Shown here: one piece after another, positions 54,016-62,057 of the stretch
Numbering within the stretch: the first letter of the stretch is position 1
Layout: each line of letters opens with the position of its first letter
Notes under the pieces: model-generated
What the model saw: only the letters and a program-made list of their open reading frames with translations
Told to the model about the DNA's origin: nothing
The model's database searches: none
Program-made: the position numbers and the translations under genes
Source: Ruminococcus sp.
GTDB lineage: Bacteria > Bacillota > Clostridia > Oscillospirales > Acutalibacteraceae
NCBI GenBank assembly: GCA_004556705.1
Contig: SFGA01000025.1
Coordinates: 1 to 64,000 of the forward strand
DNA: 64,000 nt
Direction: 5' to 3'

Positions 54016-55565
54016 TTAAAATGGTAAGAGATATAAAAACTCGCAAAAAGCAACCAAAAACAATCAAAACTATGAAAGGAACGGTCAAAAGTATTGACCG
54101 TTCTTTTCGTGTTGAGAGAGATATTAAAGATGTTTCGGATAGAGTACTTTCTCAAAATGCAACCGAAAGCACTCCTGCTGAGTTGTTGCAGCTGTCAGAG
54201 CAAAAAGGTGTGGAATTTGCCGGTAGAAAAACCATTGGCGCAATCTCCCGTTCGCCTCGAGCAGCACTATCGGTCAAACAAAAAAAAGAAGCTGCAAAAC
54301 AGAGCATAAAAACAGCGAAAGCTACGGTAAAAGAAGCACGCAACATCGCTAAATCGGAAATAAAATCGGTCAAGTCCTCTGTTAAATCCGCAAAAAATAC
54401 AGTTAAAACAGCAACTACAAGTACAAAAATGAGCTCATCAACCATAAAAGGAACAAGCTCTGCCACAAAATCGTCCTTGTCAGCTGCCAAAACTGCTGGC
54501 AAAGCAGCACTACACGCAGTTAAAACGACAGCAAAAGCCGTTCAGGTGGCTGTTAAAGCTACCGCTAAAGCCATTGTTTCTTCCGCTGAAGCTGTTGTGG
54601 CCTTTATTGCTGCAGGTGGATGGATTGTACTTGTTATACTTGTGTTGATTATATTATTCTCCGTTCTTTTTAGTTCTGCTTTTGGTGTTCACTTCGCCGA
54701 CGATGTGAACTATAATGCTTTAACAACTGCCAAACAAGAATTAAACAGCGAATTTGTCATCAAACTCAATGAAGAAAAAAGCAAATTACAAGGGTACGAT
54801 AGAATTGTTATTCGTCCCGCACCCACCATAACGAAGTGGAATGAAATTCTTGCTGTGTATTCTGTTAGAGCTCAATCGCAAAACCTTATCCCCGCTGAAA
54901 TAAACGAACAGACAAAAGCACTTTTGTCTGGCACAATGTGGGATATGATTTCATTCGCTACATCATCGGAAACCGTTTCATCAACAGAAGATGATGAAAA
55001 TGGTAATACTATTACCGTTACTGAAACTTTTGGCGTTGTAACCATTTTATATAAGAACATAGACGAAGTTTCTTCGCTTTACAACTTCTCTGATAGCGAA
55101 AAGGAAATGCTCTCTCAAGTTTTGTCTATGTATTCCGAATTTGAGGGAATATCTATTTCCGGCAACGGAAAAATGATAAATCCTTGCCCTGCAGGGCGTT
55201 TTAACGGCAACGACTACCCGTCATACGCAGGTAACAATGAATACCACGCCGGTCGTGATATATCTTGTCCGATTGGAACACCAATATATGCCGCAGCCGA
55301 TGGTACGGTAATACACATTAACGACCAAGCGGACAGCTACGGCAATCACATTATGATTGCACACGGCAACGAAGTTTACACGCTTTATGCCCATTGCGAC
55401 TCTTTACTCGTTACTGTTGGGCAGGAAGTGTCACAGGGAGAACAAATTGCTTGGAGTGGCGCTACCGGCAATGTTACCGGACCACATTTGCATTTTGAAG
55501 TTCGTGAGGGTGGTTCACGATTTCGTGTGAATAATGTTGACCCGCTTGACTGGATTATGCAATGA
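54012..55565 (+). CDS. Membrane-anchored M23 peptidase of the transfer apparatus
   Basis: A 517-residue protein beginning at a GTG overlapping the virB4 stop (an ATG three codons later is also possible). The N-terminal 190 residues are extremely Lys/Ala/Ser/Thr-rich (KTAKATVKEARNIAKSEIKS...), then comes one transmembrane segment (AAGGWIVLVILVLIILFSVLF). The C-terminal LytM/M23 endopeptidase has NEYHAGRDISCPIGTPIYAAADG, NHIMIAHGNEVYTLYAHC and GPHLHFEVREG, with the Zn-binding His and Asp residues present. It opens the peptidoglycan for the mating channel (VirB1-like job). A strong terminator follows. Confidence 0.9.
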   Translation: MIKMVRDIKTRKKQPKTIKTMKGTVKSIDRSFRVERDIKDVSDRVLSQNATESTPAELLQLSEQKGVEFAGRKTIGAISRSPRAALSVKQKKEAAKQSIKTAKATVKEARNIAKSEIKSVKSSVKSAKNTVKTATTSTKMSSSTIKGTSSATKSSLSAAKTAGKAALHAVKTTAKAVQVAVKATAKAIVSSAEAVVAFIAAGGWIVLVILVLIILFSVLFSSAFGVHFADDVNYNALTTAKQELNSEFVIKLNEEKSKLQGYDRIVIRPAPTITKWNEILAVYSVRAQSQNLIPAEINEQTKALLSGTMWDMISFATSSETVSSTEDDENGNTITVTETFGVVTILYKNIDEVSSLYNFSDSEKEMLSQVLSMYSEFEGISISGNGKMINPCPAGRFNGNDYPSYAGNNEYHAGRDISCPIGTPIYAAADGTVIHINDQADSYGNHIMIAHGNEVYTLYAHCDSLLVTVGQEVSQGEQIAWSGATGNVTGPHLHFEVREGGSRFRVNNVDPLDWIMQ

Positions 55566-55568
55566 AAA

Positions 55569-55616
55569 CCGCCTGTTTCGGCTCATCGGTCGGAACAGGC
55601 GGCATTTATTTTTTTT
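55569..55616 (+). terminator. Terminator of the transfer operon
   Basis: A 12-bp stem (55569-55580 with 55591-55602, one G-U pair) with a 10-nt loop is followed by CATTTATTTTTTTT. Confidence 0.9.
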
Positions 55617-55695
55617 AATAATTTATATCATATCCCCCTATTTCAGAAAAAGTATGATATAATAAAGTTGAATGTAACTAACAACGGAGGTAAAT

Positions 55696-56481
55696 ATGGA
55701 TTTTCGCAAGATTATAAAGCTATGGCAGGAAAAACAAATTACATCTGTGTCTGACCTTGACAATGCTCTCGAAGCGTTCAAGGTAGAATTTGCCTACAAC
55801 AGCGGTAAAATCGAAAATGATAAGATTACCTATAGTGACACAAGAGAAATATTCGATAGCGGAAGGATTGTCGGTTATTCGGGCGATACACGTGCTGTTT
55901 TTGAGCAGCAAAACCAAAAACTTTGCTATGAATATCTCAAGCACGAAATTGTCAAGAAAACGCCTATTTCAGTCGAGTTAATTAAAGAGGTTCAAAAAAT
56001 CCTTACATCAGGCACTTATGATGAGCGCCAATATATTGTCAACGAAGAACGCCCCGGCGAATTTAAAAGAAAAGATTATGTAGTAGGAAAAGACGAAATC
56101 GGTGCTGCGCCACAGGATGTGGAGCCTGAAATGCAAGATTTGGTTGCAGAAGTACAGGATTATCAGGGTAACAAGATTTTAACTTTGACTGCATATTTTC
56201 ATTGCAAATTTGAGAGTATCCACCCGTTTGCCGACGGGAACGGTCGTACCGGGCGAACAATGATGAACTATCTGCTGATGATACACGATTATCCGCCTGT
56301 TGTTATTTACAATGAGGATAAGCCGTTATATATTGAGTGCTTGAATAAGTTTGATACACTCGGTGAGATTGATGCAATGGTGAAGTTTCTTGAATATCAG
56401 ATTACGAAAACTTGGCTGAAATATTTTGAGCGAACACAACACAAGAGCAGTAAAACTAAACTTGATGGATTTTTGAAGTAA
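55696..56481 (+). CDS. Fic-domain protein with N-terminal inhibitory motif
   Basis: A 261-residue enzyme of the Fic family, which transfers AMP from ATP to hydroxyl groups of target proteins. The active loop HPFADGNGRTGR (176-187) is complete. Residues 36-41 (SGKIEN) fit the (S/T)xxxE(G/N) inhibitory helix that blocks the active site, placed at the N-terminus (class II). GGAGG precedes the ATG, and a TATAAT about 35 nt upstream suggests its own promoter. It lies between the transfer operon and the element's end, a typical place for a maintenance toxin or a recipient-manipulating protein. The target is unknown. Confidence 0.9.
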   Translation: MDFRKIIKLWQEKQITSVSDLDNALEAFKVEFAYNSGKIENDKITYSDTREIFDSGRIVGYSGDTRAVFEQQNQKLCYEYLKHEIVKKTPISVELIKEVQKILTSGTYDERQYIVNEERPGEFKRKDYVVGKDEIGAAPQDVEPEMQDLVAEVQDYQGNKILTLTAYFHCKFESIHPFADGNGRTGRTMMNYLLMIHDYPPVVIYNEDKPLYIECLNKFDTLGEIDAMVKFLEYQITKTWLKYFERTQHKSSKTKLDGFLK

Positions 56482-56491
56482 TCAAATAGAT

Positions 56492-56538
56492 AGGCAGTCC
56501 GTTCCGATTGAAGAAGCTGAAACGGACTGCCTTTGTTA
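56492..56538 (+). terminator. Terminator of the fic gene
   Basis: A perfect 12-bp stem (AGGCAGTCCGTT with AACGGACTGCCT, 56492-56503 and 56521-56532), then TTGTT. Confidence 0.8.
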
Positions 56539-56626
56539 TATCAGAACGAAAAACAACCGTTTTGAAACAAAATAATTCCGTCCTGAACGTCATCATCTTT
56601 TTCTTATATTGAAATGTGCAATTTGA

Positions 56627-56667
56627 TATATCGCACATTTGCGATATACATTTATGTGTGATAAAAT
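56627..56667 (+). promoter_or_regulatory. Promoter with overlapping inverted repeat ahead of the structured RNA
   Basis: TTGCGA (56639-56644), 17-nt spacer, TAAAAT (56662-56667). The inverted repeat TATATCGCA-CATT-TGCGATATA (56627-56648) covers the -35 and looks like an operator. It would drive transcription into the RNA region at the element's right end. Confidence 0.55.
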
Positions 56668-56695
56668 ATATATCGATGTAAGTGGTGAGATACTT

Positions 56696-56770
56696 ATGTC
56701 GTTGCCAAAAACACCGGCAATGAGCAAAAGCGTTCTCTATTTACATCAATATATATCGATTGAACCTTGA
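56696..56770 (+). CDS. Possible 24-codon leader peptide
   Basis: ATG at 56696 reads MSLPKTPAMSKSVLYLHQYI then SIEP and stops 21 nt before the structured RNA. GGTGAG upstream is a weak ribosome site. The same bases form hairpins (CGTTGCC/GGCAATG; GATGTAA/TTACATC), so this may be RNA structure and not a gene. Confidence 0.25.
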   Translation: MSLPKTPAMSKSVLYLHQYISIEP

Positions 56771-56791
56771 TAATTGCATAGCAAAGCAATG

Positions 56792-57082
56792 GTGACATTC
56801 CACTGTAAACGAGCTGCTCTGAACTTGCCGCCAAGACTGCCTGTTCTTATCGAATAAAAAACGCAAAAAACTTTAGCTTAAGTTTTTTGAATGGAAAGGC
56901 ACGAGCAGGAATATCAAGTTCAGATTAATAACGGTGACTCCGTTAAATAGCGACGACTTTACAGCAGGGATAATGATACTTCCTTCGGTCATAGGTCGAG
57001 CGTGAATGAACCGTCGCAACTTGTGAGAACGGCTGCGAGAGACCCTCGCAGAGGAGATTAAACAATCCTATGAGGATGTCAC
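56792..57082 (+). ncRNA. Structured RNA of about 290 nt resembling HEARO/omega RNA
   Basis: The two ends pair with each other: GTGACAT (56792-56798) with ATGTCAC (57076-57082). Inside are CTGAACTTG/CAAGTTCAG (56819-56827/56915-56923), TGCCT/AGGCA (56838-56842/56897-56901), AAAAAACTT/AAGTTTTTT (56865-56873/56880-56888), AACGG/CCGTT (56930-56934/56940-56944), GCGACG/CGTCGC (56950-56955/57012-57017), CTGCGAG/CTCGCAG (57033-57039/57045-57051) and ATCCT/AGGAT (57065-57069/57073-57077). It has no long reading frame. The GTGA start, the CCGCCAAG string and the nested stems recall HEARO, the guide RNA of IscB; this class assignment is from memory. There is no IscB gene nearby. A final hairpin (57091-57113) borders the element end. 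Confidence 0.6.
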
Positions 57083-57109
57083 GTCAACATCCCACCGTTG
57101 TTTTTCGGT

Positions 57110-57133
57110 GGGGGTCAACTTATTTTTTTAATT
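57110..57133 (-). repeat. Right terminal inverted repeat of the element
   Basis: The reverse complement reads AATTAAAAAAATAA, GT, TGACCCCC and matches the left end in 22 of 24 positions. Its G-run is shared with the 3' arm of the hairpin CCCACCG-TTGTTTTT-CGGTGGG. Confidence 0.75.
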
Positions 57134-57137
57134 CACC

Positions 57138-57152
57138 ATTCAAAAACGCTTA
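57138..57152. repeat. Right flanking direct repeat of the element (attR-like)
   Basis: ATTCAAAAACGCTTA is identical to 17365-17379, 4 nt outside the right inverted repeat. The chromosome (hrcA promoter region) continues to its right. Confidence 0.7.
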
Positions 57153-57185
57153 ACAAATTATTTACAAATTTTTACGCATAAATCA

Positions 57186-57249
57186 TTGACAAATGAGGAA
57201 AATAACGTTAAAATTAACACTGTTAGCACTCAAAGATAAAGAGTGCTAA
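57186..57249 (+). promoter_or_regulatory. hrcA operon promoter and CIRCE operator
   Basis: TTGACA (57186-57191), 17-nt spacer, TAAAAT (57209-57214), then a perfect CIRCE element TTAGCACTC-N9-GAGTGCTAA (57223-57249) at the expected transcription start. HrcA binds CIRCE and represses the operon until heat stress occupies GroE/DnaK. Confidence 0.97.
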
Positions 57250-57288
57250 TGAATGCCAAAACAATCAGCGGTCAGGTGGTGAGATAAA

Positions 57289-58320
57289 ATGGAAATGACC
57301 GATAGAAAAGAAAAAATACTTGCGGCGGTTGTCGAAAAGTACATTCAGACGGGAGAGCCGATTGGCTCAAAGGCTCTTGTCGATTCACTCGGACTTTCCG
57401 TTTCATCAGCAACCGTAAGGAATGAGATGGCTGACCTAAGCGATATGGGTTATCTCGAACAGCCTCACACCTCGGCAGGTCGTATCCCGTCCAACCAGGG
57501 TTACAGGTACTATGTTGAGCATCTTATGACAACCTGCGATATGTCCCCGAGAGAGAAAAGCATCATAAGCTCCAAGCTTCGTGAGTCCTCGGGCGAGCCT
57601 CAGTCGGTGCTTGAAAAGGCGAACAACATTCTTGCAGACCTCACACATTGCACGGCGGTTTCCACAACCCCGTCGGAGACGCAGGCGGTCGTTAAAAGAA
57701 TTGAGCTTGTCCCGATCGGAACAAGAACGGCTATGGTCGTTATGCTCACAACAACGGGAATGCTCAAAACGAAGGTTTGCCGTACAGACAAGGAAATTAC
57801 TATTGATATTGCCGAGAATTTCTACAATATCGCAAAGCAGTATTTTATCGGAAAACCGGCTTCGGATATTACAATTCCGAAAATACAGACCTTGGCATTG
57901 TCCCTCGGCGAAAAAGCTCTTACAATGACTCCCCTGCTTGTTGCGTTGTGCGACTTGGCGGAGATGTCGGAGAGGACGGAGCTTCTTTTGGAAGGTCAGT
58001 CAAATCTTCTCGGTCACAAGGAGCTTGAAACAAACGCTTTTGAGCTTATGGAGTTTTTGAGAAGAGCCGAGCCGCTTAACAGAATTTTTTCACAGAGAAA
58101 GTCAAGCGACAGTCCGAGCGTACTTATAGGCAAGGAAAATCTTTTCAGAGAGCTTCAAAACTCGACTGTGATTTTCTCAAAATATTCGATAGGCGGTCAC
58201 GAAAGCGGAACGCTTGGAATTATCGGCCCCACAAGAGTTGATTATGCACGGCTTATACCGAGCATCAAATATTTAACAGATGTTGTCGGAATAATTCTTT
58301 CAGACAATATGGAGGATTAA
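57289..58320 (+). CDS. hrcA: Heat-inducible transcription repressor HrcA
   Basis: A 343-residue repressor of CIRCE-controlled chaperone operons. The N-terminal winged helix (MTDRKEKILAAVVEKYIQTGEPIGSKALVD... SSATVRNEMADLSDMGYLEQPHTSAGRIPSNQGYRYYV) is diagnostic, and the C-terminus has SIGGHESGTLGIIGPTRVDYARLIPSIKYL. It is first gene of the operon, 40 nt after its own operator. Confidence 0.97.
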   Translation: MEMTDRKEKILAAVVEKYIQTGEPIGSKALVDSLGLSVSSATVRNEMADLSDMGYLEQPHTSAGRIPSNQGYRYYVEHLMTTCDMSPREKSIISSKLRESSGEPQSVLEKANNILADLTHCTAVSTTPSETQAVVKRIELVPIGTRTAMVVMLTTTGMLKTKVCRTDKEITIDIAENFYNIAKQYFIGKPASDITIPKIQTLALSLGEKALTMTPLLVALCDLAEMSERTELLLEGQSNLLGHKELETNAFELMEFLRRAEPLNRIFSQRKSSDSPSVLIGKENLFRELQNSTVIFSKYSIGGHESGTLGIIGPTRVDYARLIPSIKYLTDVVGIILSDNMED

Positions 58321-58324
58321 CATA

Positions 58325-58846
58325 ATGGCAAAAAAAGACACAAAGAAGCAAGACCAAGTGCTTGACGAAGGCATAGAGGTTGAGGTTGAAAATAATAAAG
58401 AGCCAAGTGAAACGGAAGCTCTTCAAGCTCAGCTTAACGAAGCCAACGAAAAGTTCTTACGTACCCTTGCGGAGTATGACAATTACCGTAAACGCTCAAT
58501 AAAAGAAAAAGAGCAGGCTTACGGCGACAGCAAGGCGGCTGTTTTGACAGAGCTTCTCCCCGTGCTTGACAACTTTGAAAGGGCGGCAAGCAATAAGGAG
58601 GCTTCGCTTGAGGATTATCAAAAGGGAATTGATATGATTTTCAATCAGTTCAACGATATTCTCAAAAAAGCAGGCGTTGAAGCGTTCGGAGAAAAGGGCG
58701 ATGAGTTTGACCCGAACATTCACTCGGCGGTTATGCACATAGACGACGAGAACGAAAAGGAAAATGTTATAGTTGACGTTTTCTCAAAGGGCTATAAGCT
58801 CGGCGACAGAGTTCTCCGTGCAGCAGTAGTTAAGGTAGCAAATTAA
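58325..58846 (+). CDS. grpE: Nucleotide exchange factor GrpE
   Basis: A 173-residue cofactor that releases ADP from DnaK. An acidic N-terminus and long coiled coil (ETEALQAQLNEANEKFLRTLAEYDNYRKRSIKEKEQAYGDSKA) are followed by the beta-wing domain (GVEAFGEKGDEFDPNIHSAVMHI... VFSKGYKLGDRVLRAAVVKVAN). It starts 5 nt after the hrcA stop. Confidence 0.97.
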   Translation: MAKKDTKKQDQVLDEGIEVEVENNKEPSETEALQAQLNEANEKFLRTLAEYDNYRKRSIKEKEQAYGDSKAAVLTELLPVLDNFERAASNKEASLEDYQKGIDMIFNQFNDILKKAGVEAFGEKGDEFDPNIHSAVMHIDDENEKENVIVDVFSKGYKLGDRVLRAAVVKVAN

Positions 58847-58888
58847 ATTTACTATATAATAAAAAACAAGTATTTGGAGGTATATATC

Positions 58889-60748
58889 ATGGGAAAAGTT
58901 ATAGGTATTGACTTAGGTACAACAAATTCATGCGTAGCTGTTATCGAAGGCGGCGAGCCGGTAGTTATCGCTAACGCAGAGGGCGCAAGAACGACTCCGT
59001 CAGTTGTTGCGTTCTCAAAAACAGGCGAAAGAATGGTAGGTCAGGTTGCAAAGCGTCAGGCAATCACAAACCCTGAAAGAACCGTTTCTTCAATTAAGAG
59101 ACACATGGGCTCTGATTACAAGGTTCAGATCGACGACAAGGCTTACACTCCTCAGGAAATCTCGGCTATGATTCTTGCAAAGCTTAAATCAGATGCAGAG
59201 AGCTATCTCGGCGGCAAGGTTTCGGAGGCTGTTATCACAGTTCCCGCATACTTTACCGACGCACAGCGTCAGGCTACAAAGGACGCAGGTAAAATCGCAG
59301 GTCTTGAAGTAAAGAGAATTATCAACGAGCCGACAGCAGCTGCTTTGGCTTACGGTATCGATAAAGAGGACGACCAAAAGGTTATGGTTTATGACCTTGG
59401 CGGCGGTACATTCGACGTTTCAATTATCGAAATGGGCGACGGTGTTCAGGAGGTTCTTGCAACAGCAGGTAACAACCACCTCGGCGGCGACGACTTCGAC
59501 CAGAGAATTATTGACTGGCTCGCAGACGAGTTCAAGAAGGAACAAGGCATAGACCTTCGTTCAGACAAGATGGCTATGCAGAGATTGAAGGAAGCTGCTG
59601 AGAAAGCTAAGATTGAGCTTTCGGGCGTTACCACCTCAAACATCTCACTTCCGTTCATCACAGCAGATGCAACAGGTCCTAAGCACCTTGAAACAACTCT
59701 TACAAGAGCAAAATTCAACGAAATGACAGCTGACCTTGTAGAAGCTACAATGGGACCGGTTCGTCAGGCTCTTTCAGACTCGGGTCTTAAGGTTTCCGAC
59801 CTTCATAAGATTCTTATGGTCGGCGGTTCTTCGAGAATTCCCGCTGTTCAGGAAGCAATCAAGTCCTTCACAGGCAAAGAGCCGTTCAAGGGTATTAACC
59901 CCGACGAGTGCGTTGCAGTCGGCGCAGCTATTCAGGGCGGCGTTCTCGGCGGTGACGTTGAGGGCATCCTTCTTCTTGACGTTACTCCCCTTTCACTCGG
60001 TATCGAGACAATGGGCGGCGTAAACACCAAGATTATTGAAAGAAATACTACTATCCCCACAAAGAAGAGTCAGATTTTCTCAACTGCGGCTGACAATCAG
60101 ACCTCTGTTGAGGTTCACGTTCTTCAGGGCGAGAGAGAATTTGCAAAGGACAACAAAACTCTCGGCGTATTCCATCTTGACGGAATTATGCCTGCTCCCC
60201 GTGGCGTTCCTCAGATCGAGGTTACATTCGATATAGACGCAAACGGTATCGTTCACGTATCGGCAAAGGACCTCGGCACACAGAAGGAGCAGTCAATTTC
60301 AATCACTTCTTCGTCAAATATGTCAAAGGAGGACATTGAAAAGGCTGTCAAGGAAGCAGAGCAGTTTGCAGAGCAGGATAAGAAGCAGAAAGAGGCTGTT
60401 GACACAAGAAACGAAGCAGAACAGCTTGTTTATCAGAGCGAGAAGATTATTTCCGAAAACGGCGATAAGTTCTCCGAAGCTGATAAGAATGATGTTCAGC
60501 AGAAGGTTGACGCTTTGAAGGAAGCTCTCAAGGGCGAGGATATCGAAGCTATCAAGTCCAAGAAGGAAGAGCTTACACAATCCTTCTATAAGGTTTCGGA
60601 GGAGCTTTACAAGCAGGCAGCTGCTCAGGCACAGGCTCAGCAGGGTGCTGACGGCGCACAGGGCGCAAACACTCAAGGCGGCGCTAACAAGGGCGACGAC
60701 GGCTACTATGAAGCTGATTACACCGACGTTGAGGACGGCAATAAATAA
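58889..60748 (+). CDS. dnaK: Chaperone DnaK (Hsp70)
   Basis: A 619-residue Hsp70 starting at ATG 58889 (MGKVIGIDLGTTNSCVAV) with TGGAGGT upstream; an earlier in-frame ATG is less likely. The ATPase domain has VMVYDLGGGTFDVSI and LMVGGSSRIPAVQ; the substrate domain starts at LLDVTPLSLGIETMGG. The C-terminus is a helical lid followed by a Gly/Ala/Gln-rich tail ending DVEDGNK. It works with GrpE and DnaJ encoded on either side. Confidence 0.98.
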   Translation: MGKVIGIDLGTTNSCVAVIEGGEPVVIANAEGARTTPSVVAFSKTGERMVGQVAKRQAITNPERTVSSIKRHMGSDYKVQIDDKAYTPQEISAMILAKLKSDAESYLGGKVSEAVITVPAYFTDAQRQATKDAGKIAGLEVKRIINEPTAAALAYGIDKEDDQKVMVYDLGGGTFDVSIIEMGDGVQEVLATAGNNHLGGDDFDQRIIDWLADEFKKEQGIDLRSDKMAMQRLKEAAEKAKIELSGVTTSNISLPFITADATGPKHLETTLTRAKFNEMTADLVEATMGPVRQALSDSGLKVSDLHKILMVGGSSRIPAVQEAIKSFTGKEPFKGINPDECVAVGAAIQGGVLGGDVEGILLLDVTPLSLGIETMGGVNTKIIERNTTIPTKKSQIFSTAADNQTSVEVHVLQGEREFAKDNKTLGVFHLDGIMPAPRGVPQIEVTFDIDANGIVHVSAKDLGTQKEQSISITSSSNMSKEDIEKAVKEAEQFAEQDKKQKEAVDTRNEAEQLVYQSEKIISENGDKFSEADKNDVQQKVDALKEALKGEDIEAIKSKKEELTQSFYKVSEELYKQAAAQAQAQQGADGAQGANTQGGANKGDDGYYEADYTDVEDGNK

Positions 60749-60760
60749 TTAAAATAAAAA

Positions 60761-60786
60761 ACGGGAGGAGCGTACACTTCTCCCGT
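60761..60786 (+). promoter_or_regulatory. Stem-loop between dnaK and dnaJ
   Basis: A ten-base-pair stem (ACGGGAGGAG with CTTCTCCCGT, one G-U) and 6-nt loop, with no T-run. It probably protects the dnaK message or lowers dnaJ expression relative to dnaK. Confidence 0.6.
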
Positions 60787-60811
60787 ATCCCCATTATTTC
60801 GGAGATAGAAT

Positions 60812-61963
60812 ATGGCTGATAAAAGAGATTATTACGAAGTCCTCGGCATTGACAGAAACGCTACGGAGGACGAAATTAAAAAAGCATACAGACAGACTGC
60901 CAAGAAGTACCACCCCGACCTTCATCCCGGCGACAAGGAAGCCGAGGAGAAGTTCAAGGAGGCTAACGAGGCGTATGAGGTTCTCTCTGATGCCGACAAA
61001 AAAGCCCGTTATGACCAATTCGGTCACGCAGGCGTTGACCCCAACTATGGCGCAGGTCAAGGCGGCTACGGCGGAGGCTTTAACGGTATGGACTTTGACC
61101 TCGGAGATATTCTCGGAAGTATGTTCGGAGGCGGCTTCGGTGGCTTCGGCGGTGGTCGTGCAAACCCCAATGCTCCGCAGAGAGGTTCTGACACGCAGGC
61201 AAGCGTTACCATTTCGTTTGAAGAAGCTGCAAAGGGCTGTAAGCGTACCGTCGATACAATGAAAATCGACGTCTGCGACGAATGTCACGGAAGCGGTGCA
61301 GCACCCGGAACATCCCCGAAAACCTGCCCCGAATGTCACGGTAAAGGTCAAGTCACTTCACAGCAGAGAACTCCTTTCGGTGTTATTCAAACTCAAAAGG
61401 TTTGCTCGCGCTGTAACGGCAGGGGTACTGTTATCGACAATCCCTGTAAAAAATGTCACGGCGCAGGCAGGATAAGAAAGCCGTCAACGATTGAAATCAG
61501 TATTCCGGCAGGTATTGATGATCGTCAGGTTATCAATGCAAGAGGACAGGGCAACAAGGGCGTAAACGGAGGTCCTCCGGGCGACCTTAGAGTTGTTGTA
61601 AATGTTCGTCCGCACCCGATTTTCGAGCGTGAGGGCTACAATGTTTGGGTTGAAATGCACATAACATATCCCGAAGCGGCACTCGGCTGTGAGCTTGAGG
61701 TTCCGACTCTTGAGGGCAAGGTCAAATATCATGTACCGGCAGGCACTCAGTCGGGTGATGTCTTTAAGCTTCGCAGCAAGGGTATTCAAACCCTTAACGG
61801 CAGAGGCAAGGGCGACGAGCTTGTCAGAGTTATTGTTGACATTCCTAAAGAGCTTAACGAAAAGCAAAGAGAGCTTCTCAAGAAGCTTCAAAACGAGCTT
61901 ACCGGAAATTCAAGCAGAATATCCGAGGAGAAAAAAGGCTTCTTCGGCAAGAAAAAGAAGTAA
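60812..61963 (+). CDS. dnaJ: Co-chaperone DnaJ (Hsp40)
   Basis: A 383-residue type I DnaJ. The J domain has the HPD motif in KYHPDLHPGDKEAEEKFKEANEAYEVLSD. A Gly/Phe-rich linker and four zinc-finger repeats follow (CDECHGSGAAPG, CPECHGKG, CSRCNGRG, CKKCHGAGRIRK). The C-terminal substrate domains contain IPAGIDDRQVINARGQGNKG. It stimulates DnaK ATPase and delivers substrates. Confidence 0.98.
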   Translation: MADKRDYYEVLGIDRNATEDEIKKAYRQTAKKYHPDLHPGDKEAEEKFKEANEAYEVLSDADKKARYDQFGHAGVDPNYGAGQGGYGGGFNGMDFDLGDILGSMFGGGFGGFGGGRANPNAPQRGSDTQASVTISFEEAAKGCKRTVDTMKIDVCDECHGSGAAPGTSPKTCPECHGKGQVTSQQRTPFGVIQTQKVCSRCNGRGTVIDNPCKKCHGAGRIRKPSTIEISIPAGIDDRQVINARGQGNKGVNGGPPGDLRVVVNVRPHPIFEREGYNVWVEMHITYPEAALGCELEVPTLEGKVKYHVPAGTQSGDVFKLRSKGIQTLNGRGKGDELVRVIVDIPKELNEKQRELLKKLQNELTGNSSRISEEKKGFFGKKKK

Positions 61964-61976
61964 TATAAAAGAATTT

Positions 61977-62008
61977 AAGCAGATGATTTATCATCTGCTT
62001 TTATTTTT
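61977..62008 (+). terminator. Terminator of the hrcA-grpE-dnaK-dnaJ operon
   Basis: A perfect 10-bp stem AAGCAGATGA/TCATCTGCTT with loop TTTA, then TTATTTTT. Confidence 0.85.
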
Positions 62009-62057
62009 GTGAAAATTGTGATAGAATAAGAAAAAATCAAGCAAAAGGAACAACAGT

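Larger units (their letters stand above)
17382..57133 (+). mobile_element. Integrative conjugative element, about 39.75 kb
   Basis: The borders are defined by 24-nt inverted repeats at 17382-17405 and 57110-57133 and by 15-nt direct repeats just outside them. The element separates the divergent chromosomal genes thrS and hrcA and all its genes run on the plus strand. It encodes partition (ParA/ParB), a Rep-like protein, relaxase with MobC, VirD4, VirB4, VirB6-like and VirB3-like proteins, a cell-wall peptidase, surface cargo, a HipA-like protein and a Fic protein. The conjugation genes resemble Firmicutes Tn1549/ICE-type systems. The only recombinase seen is an IS30-family transposase at the left end. 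Confidence 0.85.

Noticed and set aside
56792..57109. Group II intron ribozyme at the element's right end
   Set aside because: I see no GTGCG-type 5' end, no domain V motif with its catalytic triad and no intron reverse transcriptase; the end-to-end pairing fits another RNA class better.
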